Source: Sphingomonas sp. EC-HK361 (lineage in GTDB: Bacteria > Pseudomonadota > Alphaproteobacteria > Sphingomonadales > Sphingomonadaceae). Taken from it: DNA of 64,000 nt. Below, piece after piece: positions 7,325 to 16,837 of this stretch. The stretch spans positions 743,022 through 807,021 of the forward strand of contig NZ_LR701494.1 of NCBI RefSeq assembly GCF_902498785.1. Direction: 5' to 3'. The translations under genes and the position numbers were made by a program. The notes under the pieces are model-generated. The model saw only the letters and a list, made by a program, of their open reading frames with translations, was not told where the DNA came from and did not search any database. The first letter of the stretch is position 1. Each line of letters begins with the position of its first letter.

Positions 7325-7750
7325 ATGCACAGCGAGATTCTGAAGCCCGTCGTCGTCCTGATCGCGTGGACGCTGGTCATGCTCGTCTGGCTGGTGGCGA
7401 CACGTCTTCCCGCGATGAAGGCCGCGGGCGTCGATCTGGGCCGGCTGGTCGGCGGCAAGGGCACCGACGCCGACGGCGTGCTGCCCGACAAGACGCAGTG
7501 GATCGCGCACAACTACAACCACCTGCTCGAACAACCGGTGCTCTTCTACGCGGTGTGCCTGGTGATCGCGTTCAGCGGAACCGGTGACGGCGTGAATGCC
7601 TATATCGCCTGGACCTATGTCGCGTTCCGCATCGCCCACAGCGTCTGGCAGGCGACGGTCAACAAGGTGTCGATCCGCTTTGCGCTCTTCCTGATCGCAA
7701 CGCTCTGCCTCGTCGCGCTGACGCTGCACGCGGCGATGGCGGTGTTCTGA
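7325..7750 (+). CDS. MAPEG family membrane protein
   Basis: This 141-residue integral membrane protein belongs to the MAPEG superfamily (membrane-associated eicosanoid/glutathione metabolism). It has four predicted transmembrane segments, about residues 8-27, 69-85, 90-108 and 117-138. The family signature lies around HNYNHLLEQPVLFYA (61-75), followed by AYIAWTYVAFRIAHSVWQA in the third helix region. Bacterial members are often glutathione-transferase-like, but most have no known substrate. Its ribosome-binding site lies in a hairpin (7290-7323). No neighbour suggests a pathway. Confidence 0.85.
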   Translation: MHSEILKPVVVLIAWTLVMLVWLVATRLPAMKAAGVDLGRLVGGKGTDADGVLPDKTQWIAHNYNHLLEQPVLFYAVCLVIAFSGTGDGVNAYIAWTYVAFRIAHSVWQATVNKVSIRFALFLIATLCLVALTLHAAMAVF

Positions 7751-7766
7751 ACTCCTCGCCTTCCAT

Positions 7767-7853
7767 CCGTTTGCACTGAGCTTGTCGAAGTGCTGCCCTT
7801 GTCCTGTTTGCGCGAAAAGAGGAACGGGGCTTCGACAGGCTCAGCCCGAACGG
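7767..7853. repeat. Intergenic inverted repeat, second repeat type
   Basis: CCGTTTGCACTGAGCTTGTC at the left end is imperfectly mirrored by GACAGGCTCAGCCCGAACGG at the right. It belongs to the CTTCGAC...GCTCAG class also seen at 20215-20280 and 59714-59784. It separates convergent genes and could act as a bidirectional terminator. Confidence 0.8.
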
Positions 7854-7874
7854 AAGTGGGAAGGCCGATCCGAA

Positions 7875-9359
7875 CTACTCAACCTCCACGCGCAGCGTCG
7901 CGAGCGCGGCAATCAGCATAACACCCGCGGCAAACGCCATCGTCCACACCGGTTCGGTCGGGAAAAAGTGACGGACGATCGTCCCCATGACGGTTGCGAC
8001 CAAAAGCTGCGGAATGACGACAAAGACGTTGAACAACCCCATGTAAATACCGAGCTTTGCCTGCGGCAGGTTCGACGCGAGGATCGCATAGGGCATGGCG
8101 AGGATGGACGCCCAGGCGATGCCGATGCCGATTTCCGACAAGATAAGCAGGTTCGCATCGCGGACGAAGAGAAACGAAAGATACCCCAGCGCGCCGAGCG
8201 TCAGCGCTAGCGCATGCGTCCTGATCTGCCCCAGCCGGCGCGCGATCGGGCGGAGGAAAAACGCCGCGAAGATCGCCGCGACGCCGTTATATGCCGCGAA
8301 CAGGATGCCGACCCAGTTGCCGCCCTGGTTATAGGCCTCGCTCGCCGGGTCGCTCGAACCGAACACATACTGGGCGACGACGGGCGTGGTGTAGATCCAC
8401 ATGATGAACAGCGCCGACCAGGTGAAGAACTGGACGAGCGCAAGCCGCTTCATGATCGGCGGCATCCCGGCGAAATCGCCGACGATGTGGGTCAGGAGAT
8501 TGTCGTGGCGCCCGCGGGCATGGAGCGCCGCGGCGGCCAGGCGGGCGATCCCGTAGCCCGCGACAAGGCCAGCGAGGAGATAGAGCTCCTTCTCCAGCCC
8601 GGCGAACGCGACCAGCAGCGCGATCAGCAGTCCGCCGCCGATCCACGGCCACGCGCCGATGCTCGAAGCGGGCGGTGGTGGCGGAGAAAGCGCGTCGGCA
8701 GGCTCGCGCCCGTCGAACGCCGCGAGTTGCGCGGGGCTGTATTCCTTCGTCGTCAGCACGGTCCACATGACCGCCAGAAACAGCGCCGCGCCGCCGAAAT
8801 AGAAGCTGTAGCGGACAGTATCGGGGATACCGCCCCCGGGGGCCGCGTTCGCCACGCCGAGATGATCGAGGATGAACGGCGTGGCAGAGCCGATGACCGC
8901 CCCCGCGCCGATGAACGCGGTCTGGATCGCATAGCCCGCCGTGTGCTGATCCTTGTCGAGCATGTCGCCCACGAATGCGCGGAACGGCTCCATCGAGATG
9001 TTGAGCGACGCGTCGAGCATCCACAGCAGCAGCGCCGCCGCCAGCAGCGCGGGCGCATTGGGCATCCCGAACAGCGCGAGCGTCGCGAGGATCGCGCCCG
9101 CGACGAAATAGGGGCGCCGCCGCCCGAACCGCCCCCAGGTCCGGTCGCTGTAATGGCCGATGATCGGCTGGATGAGCAGCCCGGTCAGCGGCGCCGCGAT
9201 CCAGAGGATGGCGAGATTGTCGAGGCTTTCGCCGAGCGACTGGAAGATGCGGCTCATATTCGCGTTCTGCAGCGCGAAGCCGATCTGGATGCCGAAGAAC
9301 CCGAAGCTGATGTTCCACAGCCCGGCGAACCCCTGCCGCGGCCGACGCAATGCGGTCAT
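7875..9359 (-). CDS. MFS sugar transporter (sucrose/maltose type)
   Basis: This 494-residue major facilitator protein has 12 predicted helices. The cytoplasmic loop between helices 2 and 3 carries GHYSDRTWGRFGRRRPYF, the charged RxGRRRP pattern typical of the GPH/SUC-type sugar porters. GIYMGLFNVFVVIPQLL lies late in the C-terminal half. It probably moves maltose, maltodextrin or glucose across the inner membrane. It is the last gene of the minus-strand starch operon. Its ATG overlaps the stop of the sister transporter by four bases (TCAT at 9356-9359). A proline-rich loop (ALSPPPPPASS, about residue 225) separates the halves. Substrate choice between the two paralogues cannot be read from sequence. 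Confidence 0.85.
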   Translation of the reverse strand: MTALRRPRQGFAGLWNISFGFFGIQIGFALQNANMSRIFQSLGESLDNLAILWIAAPLTGLLIQPIIGHYSDRTWGRFGRRRPYFVAGAILATLALFGMPNAPALLAAALLLWMLDASLNISMEPFRAFVGDMLDKDQHTAGYAIQTAFIGAGAVIGSATPFILDHLGVANAAPGGGIPDTVRYSFYFGGAALFLAVMWTVLTTKEYSPAQLAAFDGREPADALSPPPPPASSIGAWPWIGGGLLIALLVAFAGLEKELYLLAGLVAGYGIARLAAAALHARGRHDNLLTHIVGDFAGMPPIMKRLALVQFFTWSALFIMWIYTTPVVAQYVFGSSDPASEAYNQGGNWVGILFAAYNGVAAIFAAFFLRPIARRLGQIRTHALALTLGALGYLSFLFVRDANLLILSEIGIGIAWASILAMPYAILASNLPQAKLGIYMGLFNVFVVIPQLLVATVMGTIVRHFFPTEPVWTMAFAAGVMLIAALATLRVEVE

Positions 9360-10678
9360 GCACCCTCCCCTGCGGCGTCTGCGCGCCGTGTCGTTCCTAC
9401 CAAGATGGTCGCCACCGCCGCGCAGAGCATGAGTACGCCCGCGAGCATCAGGACGTGGCGCGGATCGCCGCCCAGGACCGGATGATAGGCGAGATACATC
9501 ACGACCGTCTCGATCATCATAGGTATCACGATGAACATGTTGAAAATGCCCATATACACCCCCGTCCGCTCGGGCGGGATCGCGTTTGCGAGCATGATAT
9601 ACGGGCAGCCCATGAGGCTCGCCCAGCCGAGCCCGATGCCGATCATCGCGACGAACAGCGTCGTCTGATCGGCGATGTGGGGAATCGCCAGCATCGCTGC
9701 GCCTGAGGCGGTGACGGACACCGCATGTACCCCGCGCGCGCCGTAGCGCTTCGCGAGCGGCACCATCGCGAAGGCGGCGAGGAAGGCGACGAAATTGTAG
9801 AAGGCGCCGACCTGCCCGTTGACGAGCGTGGCCGCGCGAACGCTCGCGGCGTCGCCGCTGCCGAAGAGCGTGCGGGCGATGGCGAAGACGATGAACTGCC
9901 AATAGGCGAACATCGCGAACCACTGGCACAGCATCGCGATGGCGAGCCTGCGCATCGCGACCGGCATCTCGCGGATGGCATCGCCGATGTCGCGCAGCGT
10001 CGAGCCCGCCGAGAGTGGACGGGAGCGCATCGCCGCGATCTCACCCTCGCTCATCGGCAATTCGGGGACGCTCAGCACCGACCAAAGGATCGACCCCAGC
10101 GACAGCACCGCACCGATCAGGAACGCCGCGCGGGTGATGTGGGGAATGCCGTTGGCGTCGATCGCGTCCGCATCCATCCCCCACCAGACGAGGATCGAAG
10201 GCGCGAGATAGGAGAGCGTCTGCGCAAGGCCCGTAAACGCCGCCTGGGTCAGGAAGCCGAACGGGCGCTGATCCTCATCCAGCCGATCGCCGACATAGGC
10301 GCGGTAAGGCTCCATCGTGATGTTGTTGGCAGCGTCGAGAATCCACAGCAGCGACGCCGCGACCCAGAGCGCGGGGCTGTACGGCATCGCGAGCAAGCCG
10401 AGCGAGGCGATGACCGCGCCGATCAGGAAATAGGGCGTGCGGCGGCCGAAACGCGTGACCGTCCGGTCGCTGAGCGCGCCGATGATCGGCTGCACGAGCA
10501 GCCCGGTCATCGGCCCGGCGAGCCAGAGCAGCGTATTGCCCTCATCCGCGCCCAGATAATTGTAGATCGGCCCCATGTTCGATTGCTGGAGCCCGAAAGA
10601 GAATTGCAGGCCGAAAAAGCCGATGTTCATCTGCACGATGCGGGCGAGACTGAGGTGCGGCTTGCGGAGCCTGGTCAT
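9356..10678 (-). CDS. MFS sugar transporter (sucrose/maltose type), paralogue
   Basis: This 440-residue 12-helix major facilitator protein is related to its downstream neighbour. It starts near [19 protein letters not shown] and carries [18 protein letters not shown] in the helix 2-3 loop and [19 protein letters not shown] late in the second half. It lacks the extra central loop of the downstream paralogue, which accounts for the shorter length. ATG 10678 overlaps the halogenase stop by four bases, and its own stop overlaps the next transporter's ATG, so three genes are translationally chained. The expected role is inner-membrane uptake of maltose or maltodextrin products. Tandem paralogues may split substrates or work as a pair. 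Confidence 0.85.
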   Translation of the reverse strand: MTRLRKPHLSLARIVQMNIGFFGLQFSFGLQQSNMGPIYNYLGADEGNTLLWLAGPMTGLLVQPIIGALSDRTVTRFGRRTPYFLIGAVIASLGLLAMPYSPALWVAASLLWILDAANNITMEPYRAYVGDRLDEDQRPFGFLTQAAFTGLAQTLSYLAPSILVWWGMDADAIDANGIPHITRAAFLIGAVLSLGSILWSVLSVPELPMSEGEIAAMRSRPLSAGSTLRDIGDAIREMPVAMRRLAIAMLCQWFAMFAYWQFIVFAIARTLFGSGDAASVRAATLVNGQVGAFYNFVAFLAAFAMVPLAKRYGARGVHAVSVTASGAAMLAIPHIADQTTLFVAMIGIGLGWASLMGCPYIMLANAIPPERTGVYMGIFNMFIVIPMMIETVVMYLAYHPVLGGDPRHVLMLAGVLMLCAAVATILVGTTRRADAAGEGA

Positions 10679-12153
10679 GCGGCCAGCGCCTCAAGCGCTT
10701 TCGCGTGTGATGGGAAGTTCAACGCACAACGCGTTAGAAAGTCGTCCAATCCGTCATCGCGTGTCGGCACAGCGGTGAGCTTTGCAGCGTCCGGAAACGT
10801 GCCGTAACCGGCGAAGATGCAGCCCCAGCTCAGCGGTGCGTAATGGCGCGCGATGTCCTGTTCCGCGATCTCCGTAAGCAGATCGCCGCCGGTGAACCAG
10901 CAGGTGAAGAGGCGTTTCAGCGAATCCGACAGGCGATCGTTCGCCGCACAATCGCGCCAATACTCGGTGTCGCCGCGCCGGTTCAGCCGGTAGTGCGCGA
11001 AGATATAGTCACGGATGCCGTCATAGCGCCGCGCGATCGTCCGGTTGAACGTGTCGCGGTGCTTCGGGGTGAAGCCGCCATCGGTGAACGCCTGGACAAA
11101 TCCCTCGACCGTTGCCTGGACGATGTGGAGCGCGGTCGCCTCGAGCGGTTCGATGAAGCCCTGGGCTAGCCCGACCGCAAGACAATTGCCCTTCCAGCTT
11201 TCCGCGACACGCCCGACCTTCATCGTCAGGTGCCGTGCGGTCGCATTGGTGTCGCCCAGATTCGCGCGCAGTTCCGCCTCCGCAGCGTCGGCGTCGATAT
11301 AGCGGCTGGAATAGACATAGCCGTTTCCGGTCCGCGTGATGAGCGGGATGTCCCACGCCCAGCCCGCCGACAGTGCGGTGGAGGTCGTGTAGGGTCGCGG
11401 TCCGGCATCGGTCAGCGGCGTGGGCATCACCACCGCGCGGTCGTTGAACAGCGTGTCGGCATAGCTCACGAACGGAACGCCGAGCGCGCCCTGCGCAATG
11501 ACCGAACCAAAGCCCGAGCAATCGACGAACAGGTCGCCGGCGAGCGTCTCGCCGCCGTCGAGGACGAGGTGGGTGACTGCGCCTTCCGCGCCGATCACCA
11601 CCTCGTCCACGCGGCGCGGCAAATGGGTAACGCCGCGCCCGACCGCATGATCGCGCAGCACCTGCCCGACCAGCGTGGCGTCGAAATGATAGCCGTAGGT
11701 CGCGTCGAAGGGGAAACTCTCCGACGGCAGCGGCGCGAGCGATCCTTCCGCGAGGCGGCTGTTGAGGAAGAAGCGATCCGGATGCGCGGGCACGTCGCGC
11801 CCGGTGCGGCGCGCCAGATGCGCGGCGTGGAAGGCCGGCTCGGTGTGCAGATCGACTGCGCTGGCGAAAGGGTGAAAATACGCCTCATATCCCGGCTCAC
11901 GCGACCAGCCGCGAAACGCGATGCCGACCTTGTAGGTCGCGTGCGCGGCCGGCATCCAATCGCGCTCGTCGATACCGAGGGTTCGGAAGAAATGACGGAG
12001 TTGCGGGGTCGATCCCTCACCGACTCCGACGATGCCGATCTCCGGGCTTTCGACCAAGGTTACCGATGCATCAGGCCAAGCCTTGGCAATCAGGCACGCC
12101 GTCATCCATCCGGCGGTGCCGCCGCCGAGGATGACGACGCTGGGCGGCGTCAT
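10675..12153 (-). CDS. Flavin-dependent tryptophan halogenase family protein (1)
   Basis: This 492-residue FAD enzyme belongs to the PrnA-like family. It has the dinucleotide-binding motif GGGTAGWM (10-17), the catalytic lysine K75 in TYKVGIAF, the family hallmark WxWxIP as GWAWDIP, and the conserved EPLEAT stretch. All elements for flavin-dependent halogenation are present, so it should be active on an electron-rich aromatic, with a separate flavin reductase supplying FADH2. No reductase gene is nearby. Homologues in Xanthomonas, Caulobacter and Brevundimonas also sit in TonB-receptor carbohydrate loci, and their physiological substrate is not settled. The start overlaps the esterase stop by four bases. 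It is clearly different in sequence from the second halogenase at 18654-20174. Confidence 0.88.
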   Translation of the reverse strand: MTPPSVVILGGGTAGWMTACLIAKAWPDASVTLVESPEIGIVGVGEGSTPQLRHFFRTLGIDERDWMPAAHATYKVGIAFRGWSREPGYEAYFHPFASAVDLHTEPAFHAAHLARRTGRDVPAHPDRFFLNSRLAEGSLAPLPSESFPFDATYGYHFDATLVGQVLRDHAVGRGVTHLPRRVDEVVIGAEGAVTHLVLDGGETLAGDLFVDCSGFGSVIAQGALGVPFVSYADTLFNDRAVVMPTPLTDAGPRPYTTSTALSAGWAWDIPLITRTGNGYVYSSRYIDADAAEAELRANLGDTNATARHLTMKVGRVAESWKGNCLAVGLAQGFIEPLEATALHIVQATVEGFVQAFTDGGFTPKHRDTFNRTIARRYDGIRDYIFAHYRLNRRGDTEYWRDCAANDRLSDSLKRLFTCWFTGGDLLTEIAEQDIARHYAPLSWGCIFAGYGTFPDAAKLTAVPTRDDGLDDFLTRCALNFPSHAKALEALAA

Positions 12154-13136
12154 CGCTTGCCCAGCAGGAAGCCGAAAATGTCGTCCATACGCGCCGCCCA
12201 GGCGTTTTCCTCATGCGCGGCGCCGGGATATTCGCGGGATTGGAAATCACGGCCGCGCTTCCAGCCGAGCGCAATCAGATCGGCATCGATCGCCTGCTGA
12301 TACGGGCGATAGTTGGCGTCGAGCGTTTCGGTGCCGTGATCCATCCACAGACGCCGGCCGTTCGGCTTGCCGAGCGATTTCGTGAGATATGCCTTCCAGA
12401 TGGCGGTGATCTCCGGATTGAACGGGCCGACATCGGACGGATCGGCGAGCGGCCAATGCGTCGAGACGCAAGCGGCGCGGCCGAAGACGCTGGGCTTTTC
12501 GACAAAGGCATAGCACGAGATGAGGCCGCCCATGCTGGACCCGATGACCGCAGTGTGCTTCGGATCGGGCGAGGTGCGGAACTCGCGGTCGATCATCGGC
12601 TTCAGATCGTCGGTGAGAAAGCGCAGATAAGCATCTCCGGTTATTGGGCCTTTGGCGAGGCGATCGAAGCCGGCGCGCACCTTGGGAGAGGCCATCGCAT
12701 AGAGCTTCTGCGGAAAATACTGACGGTAACGCGCCTCGCCCGGCTGATCGACGCCGACGATGATGAACGGATCGACCCGCTTTGCGGCGATGAGGCGGAG
12801 CGCGGATTTGTCCGCGGCCCAGACCTTGTTGAAGTTTGATCGCGCGAGGAAGAACAGGTTCTGCCCGTCGTGCATATAGACAACGCCGTAGCGGCGTTTG
12901 GCGGCGTCATAGCCGGGCGGGAGCCAGACGACGACGTGCGGCGGCGTGATGTTGGTCGTCGGGACGGCGGCGATTTCGACGAAGCGGCCGGTGTCCTGCG
13001 CAGCGGCTGGCAGGGTGAAGAGCGCGAACACCAATGTCGCCAGTATTCCCGCGAAGGCGGGAATCCAGACTCTTCTTGCGGGCCGGATCCCCGCCTTCGC
13101 GGGGATACGCTTAAGCGGGGTAAAGAGCCCACTCAC
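12150..13136 (-). CDS. Exported esterase (esterase D / enterochelin-esterase-like family)
   Basis: This 328-residue alpha/beta hydrolase has an N-terminal signal peptide. The hydrophobic core is LATLVFALFTLPAAAQ, with likely cleavage after AAAQ near residue 47. The mature protein has YMHDGQN, the nucleophile motif GSSMGG and a C-terminal AAHEENAW histidine, as in the PF00756 esterase family. GTG 13136 overlaps the GH97 stop (GTGA), which supports this start even though the first 30 or so residues are encoded by a palindromic repeat (13043-13108). Within a starch operon it could remove acyl groups from oligosaccharides in the periplasm. That is inference. The order GH97, esterase, halogenase is translationally coupled. 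Confidence 0.8.
   Translation of the reverse strand: MSGLFTPLKRIPAKAGIRPARRVWIPAFAGILATLVFALFTLPAAAQDTGRFVEIAAVPTTNITPPHVVVWLPPGYDAAKRRYGVVYMHDGQNLFFLARSNFNKVWAADKSALRLIAAKRVDPFIIVGVDQPGEARYRQYFPQKLYAMASPKVRAGFDRLAKGPITGDAYLRFLTDDLKPMIDREFRTSPDPKHTAVIGSSMGGLISCYAFVEKPSVFGRAACVSTHWPLADPSDVGPFNPEITAIWKAYLTKSLGKPNGRRLWMDHGTETLDANYRPYQQAIDADLIALGWKRGRDFQSREYPGAAHEENAWAARMDDIFGFLLGKR
13043..13108. repeat. Palindromic repeat encoding the signal-peptide n-region of the esterase
   Basis: GTATTCCCGCGAAGGCGGGA and its partner ending CGCGGGGATAC form two hairpins around an AGACTCTTCTTGCGGGCC spacer. It is read in frame as the basic start of the esterase signal peptide (KAGIRPARRVW and neighbours). Confidence 0.85.
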
Positions 13137-15193
13137 TTCCGCTTCTTCCCCGGCTTGCCCTTCTTGCCCGCGACGAAGCGGATCGCCTCGCCGCCGCCGG
13201 GAGCCAGCGCTACCGTGATCGTCTGCCCTTGCGCGACCTCCATCTTCTCGATCGTGATCGAATGCCGCGCCTCGGTGCGGTAATTGGCGCCGGGGCCATC
13301 ACGATAGATTTCAGCGGTATAGCTGCGGTTCCTGTCGAGGAAATCGAGCTTCACCTGGCTGGTGCGCGGCTGCTCGTCGCCGACCGCGCCCAAATACCAG
13401 TCGTCCGAATTCTTGTCTTTGCGCGCGAAGGTCACATAGTCGCCGACTTCACCGTTGAGCACGCGGGTGTCGGACCAGTCGGCGGGCACGTCCTTGATGA
13501 ACTGGAAGGCCTCCGGATATTTCGCGTAATTCTCGGGCAGGTCGGCGGCCATCTGCACCGGCGAATAGAGGACGACATAGAGCGCGAGTTGCTTTGCGAT
13601 CGTCGACTGGATCGGGGTGCCGCCCTTCCCCGTCAGGCTGAGCACGCCCGGCGTGAAGTCCATCGGCCCTGACAGCATCCGCGTGAAGACGAGGTTCGCC
13701 TCATGCTCGGGCGGGTTCTTGGGCACGCCCCAGGCATTGTATTCCATGCCGCGCGCACCTTCGCGGCTGACCCAGTTCGGGTAGGTCCGGCGCAAGCCGG
13801 TGTCCTTGATCGGCTCATGCGTGTCGACCGCGACATGGTATTTCGCCGCGGTCTCGATGACGCGCAGGTGGTGGTTCGACGACCACTGGCCGTCATGCCA
13901 TTCGCGGTAGTGGGTGCCGTCGGGATCGACACGTTCCATCTGCCCGGCATCGGCGACATAGCCGGTCTTCACGACCTGCTCGCCGTTGGAGGCGGCATAG
14001 GCATAGGCGCGGTCGAGCTGGCTTTCATAGTGGCTCGCCGAGCCGCCGGTTTCGTGGTGGCCGATCAGGTGGACGCCCTTGGCCGAGGCGTAGGCGGAGA
14101 GCGTCGGCATGTCGAACTTGGCCTGCGGGGTCGCGAAGTCGAACGCGTTGCCGTTGCCGAACCAGTCGGAGTCCCAACCGACATTCCACCCCTCGACCAG
14201 CACCCCGGGGAAGCCATTGGCGGCGGCGAAATCGATATATTTCTTCACATTGTCGGTTGTCGCGCCGACGTTCGGCCCGCCCCAGCCCGACTTGTCGATG
14301 TGCATTTCCCACCACACGCCGACATATTTGGATGGCTTGAACCAGCTGACGTCGCCGAGCTTGTTGGGCTCGTTCAGATTGAGCTCGATATGGCTCATAT
14401 AGAGGCCGGGCGCGTCGTCGGAGAGGATCATCGTGCGCCACGGCGTCGTGAACGCGCCGGCCTTCGTGACCTTCGCCGCGGTCGCGCCGGGGGCGAGCGT
14501 CGCCTTGAATTTCGTGCCCTCGACATGGCGGAGCCACATCGAGGAATAGTCAACGAGCGCCGCCTCGTGGAACGCGATATAGGTGCCGTCGGCGAGCTTC
14601 ATCGTAACCGGCGTGTGCGCCTGGCCGACGCTGGTGATCGGCGTCTTGTTGTAGAGATATTCGTAGCGGTTCCACTCGCCCGCCGGGATCCACCAGGCGG
14701 TGCCGTCCTGCGCCAGCGCGAACTCGGTCAGCTCGTCGGCGATATGCGCGGTCTTCAGGTTCGGCTGGTCGGGCATTTCGTAGCGGAAGCCGATACCGTC
14801 GTCGAAGAGGCGGAAGGTGACGTCCATCTCGCGCTTCAGGTCCTTAGCCTCCTTCAGGCGGACCTTCAGCTCGACATGATTGTCGCGGATCTGCGACCAT
14901 TCGCCCCATGGCTGCTTCCACGTCTGGTCGAACTTCGCCGTTTTCGCATCGAGGAACGTCATGTTGCGCTCGATCTTGGGCGCATCGGTAAACAGGAAAC
15001 CGAGCCGGCTGTCATTGATGACGGGCTTGCCGTTGCGGGTCACCGCATAGGTCGCGTGGCCTTCGGGATCGAGGCTGACGCTTACCGCGATCTTGCCGTT
15101 CGGCGACTTGGCGCTCGCGACCACATCGGCGAGCGCCGGCGTGGCAGTGATGAGCGCGATCAGCGACAAGACGGTGCGACCCGACAATTTCAT
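13133..15193 (-). CDS. Glycoside hydrolase family 97 (SusB-like alpha-glucosidase)
   Basis: This 686-residue exported enzyme has a signal peptide ending near TPALADV (residues 1-23). The N-terminal beta-super-sandwich, about 25-280, is followed by the catalytic (beta/alpha)8 barrel, about 300-560. Recognisable motifs are LVEGWNVGWDSDWFG, HLIGHHETGG, VDTHEPIKDTGLRRTYPN, and REGARGMEYNAWG, which holds a conserved catalytic glutamate. A small C-terminal beta domain ends in a lysine-rich tail (GKKGKPGKKRK). GH97 enzymes release glucose from maltodextrins, and some members act on alpha-galactosides. The amylase neighbours favour maltodextrin. It starts three bases after the GH13 stop and overlaps the esterase start. 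Confidence 0.9.
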   Translation of the reverse strand: MKLSGRTVLSLIALITATPALADVVASAKSPNGKIAVSVSLDPEGHATYAVTRNGKPVINDSRLGFLFTDAPKIERNMTFLDAKTAKFDQTWKQPWGEWSQIRDNHVELKVRLKEAKDLKREMDVTFRLFDDGIGFRYEMPDQPNLKTAHIADELTEFALAQDGTAWWIPAGEWNRYEYLYNKTPITSVGQAHTPVTMKLADGTYIAFHEAALVDYSSMWLRHVEGTKFKATLAPGATAAKVTKAGAFTTPWRTMILSDDAPGLYMSHIELNLNEPNKLGDVSWFKPSKYVGVWWEMHIDKSGWGGPNVGATTDNVKKYIDFAAANGFPGVLVEGWNVGWDSDWFGNGNAFDFATPQAKFDMPTLSAYASAKGVHLIGHHETGGSASHYESQLDRAYAYAASNGEQVVKTGYVADAGQMERVDPDGTHYREWHDGQWSSNHHLRVIETAAKYHVAVDTHEPIKDTGLRRTYPNWVSREGARGMEYNAWGVPKNPPEHEANLVFTRMLSGPMDFTPGVLSLTGKGGTPIQSTIAKQLALYVVLYSPVQMAADLPENYAKYPEAFQFIKDVPADWSDTRVLNGEVGDYVTFARKDKNSDDWYLGAVGDEQPRTSQVKLDFLDRNRSYTAEIYRDGPGANYRTEARHSITIEKMEVAQGQTITVALAPGGGEAIRFVAGKKGKPGKKRK

Positions 15194-15196
15194 GGC

Positions 15197-16837
15197 TTAC
15201 TCCCGACCAACAAGACTGGCGACATAGCCCGCATACGGGCCGAGCGCACCGTTATCGCAGACACCCGTCGATGCAATGATATGCCATTCGGGCTGAGGGC
15301 TATGCGCCGTGGTTTGCGCCGAAAGGTTGAAGACGCAGCGCAGACGCTCTCCGTTCAGCCGCCGCTCGAACACGAGCAGCGCCGCCTCGGCCTCCACCAG
15401 ATGCATGTCGCCCCACAGCAGCGCGGGCTGGTCGTTGCGCAACCGGAGCACGCCGCGGGTGAAGGCGAGGAGCGACTGCGGATCATCCGCCTGCGCGGAC
15501 ACCGCGATCGCGCGGTGCTCCGGGCCGACGGGCAGCCACGTCCGCGGCGCCGTGCTGAAGCCAAGCTGCGGCGCCTCCGCCTGCCACGGCATCGGCGTGC
15601 GCGCGCCGTCACGCGACAAAGTGAGCGGCCAGTTGGCGATCGCTTCGGGGTCCTGCAGATCCTCGAACGCGATCTCGACCTGCGGCAGGCCGAGCTCCTC
15701 CCCGTAGTAAAGGAAGATATTCCCGCGCAGGCACGCGAGCAGCAGCATCTTCACGCGCGCGAAGGCGTCCCGGTGTTCCGCCGCGACCCAGCGCGAGATC
15801 GCGCGCGGGGCGTCGTGGTTCTCGAACGCCCAGCTCGGCCAGCCGATACTCTCGCCCTCGGGCCAGTTGGCGAGCGCATCGGCGACGACCTTTGGAGTCA
15901 GCGCCGGCGCGTAGAGGAAATCGAAGCCATAGGCGCTGTTGAGGCGGCGCTTTTCGGCGGTGAAGAGCTTCATCTCGCGGTCGCTGTCGGCGCCGCCCAC
16001 CTCGGCAACGGTGAAGCGGTCGCCATAGCTGTCGAGCAGCGCCCGAACGCGTTCGAGGAACGCGGGGATTGCGGCATGGCTCTGGTTGTAGCGGTGGAGC
16101 TGGAAGTCGAACGGGCGGGTCCGGACCGTCCCGTCTTCCGGCGCGGGCGGATTATCGGTGAGCGCCGGATCGTGCATCGCGAAGTTGATTGCATCGAGCC
16201 GGAAGCCATCGACGCCCCGGTCGAGCCAGAAGCGGGCGGTGTCGAGCAGTTCGTCCTGCACCGCAGGCAGATGGACATGGAGCTGCGGCTGCGCGGCGAG
16301 GAAATTGTGGCAATAATATTGCCCACGCCGCGCATCCCACGTCCAGGCGGGGCCGCCGAAGACCGACTGCCAGTTGTTGGGCGGGCTGCCATCGGGCTTG
16401 GCGTCGGCCCAGACGTACCAGTCGGCCTTGGGATTTTCGCGGCTCGACCGGCTCTCGACGAACCACGCGTGCTGATCTGAGGTGTGCGACCAGACCATAT
16501 CGACGAGGACGCGCAGGCCCAGCGCGTGGGCGCGGGCGATCAGCGCATCGAAATCGGCAAGCGTGCCGTAGATCGGATCGACATCGCGGTAATCGGCGAC
16601 GTCGTAACCGAAGTCCGCCTGCGGACTGGTGAAGAAAGGCGAGATCCAGATCGCATCGACGCCAAGGTCGGCGACGTAATCGAGATGCGCGGTGATGCCA
16701 GCAAGATCACCGATCCCGTCGCCGTTCGAATCGGCGAAGCTGCGCGGGTATATCTGGTAGATCGCGGCACCGCGCCACCATTCATGGTCGGACGCGGTTT
16801 CGGGCTTTCGCGCCATGACGTTCATCGGGACGTTCAC
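15197..16837 (-). CDS. GH13 alpha-glucosidase / oligo-1,6-glucosidase-like
   Basis: This 546-residue GH13 enzyme has no signal peptide and is presumably cytoplasmic. It has the (beta/alpha)8 barrel with WWRGAAIYQIYPRSF near the N-terminus. The nucleophile is D215 in GFRLDAINF, the acid/base is E279 in TVAEVGG and the third carboxylate is D342 in FENHDAPR. The insert NGDGIGDLAGI is typical of the alpha-glucosidase subfamilies. GTG 16837 is chosen because it overlaps the amylase stop (GTGA) and has GGAG eight bases upstream. ATG codons 12 and 21 bases later are alternatives. It would hydrolyse imported maltose or maltodextrin to glucose. Confidence 0.87.
   Translation of the reverse strand: MNVPMNVMARKPETASDHEWWRGAAIYQIYPRSFADSNGDGIGDLAGITAHLDYVADLGVDAIWISPFFTSPQADFGYDVADYRDVDPIYGTLADFDALIARAHALGLRVLVDMVWSHTSDQHAWFVESRSSRENPKADWYVWADAKPDGSPPNNWQSVFGGPAWTWDARRGQYYCHNFLAAQPQLHVHLPAVQDELLDTARFWLDRGVDGFRLDAINFAMHDPALTDNPPAPEDGTVRTRPFDFQLHRYNQSHAAIPAFLERVRALLDSYGDRFTVAEVGGADSDREMKLFTAEKRRLNSAYGFDFLYAPALTPKVVADALANWPEGESIGWPSWAFENHDAPRAISRWVAAEHRDAFARVKMLLLACLRGNIFLYYGEELGLPQVEIAFEDLQDPEAIANWPLTLSRDGARTPMPWQAEAPQLGFSTAPRTWLPVGPEHRAIAVSAQADDPQSLLAFTRGVLRLRNDQPALLWGDMHLVEAEAALLVFERRLNGERLRCVFNLSAQTTAHSPQPEWHIIASTGVCDNGALGPYAGYVASLVGRE

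Noticed and set aside
9725-10807. Plus-strand open frame of 360 codons opposite the MFS gene
   Set aside because: It is antisense to a well-supported transporter and has the low-complexity Arg/Glu composition typical of high-GC shadows.
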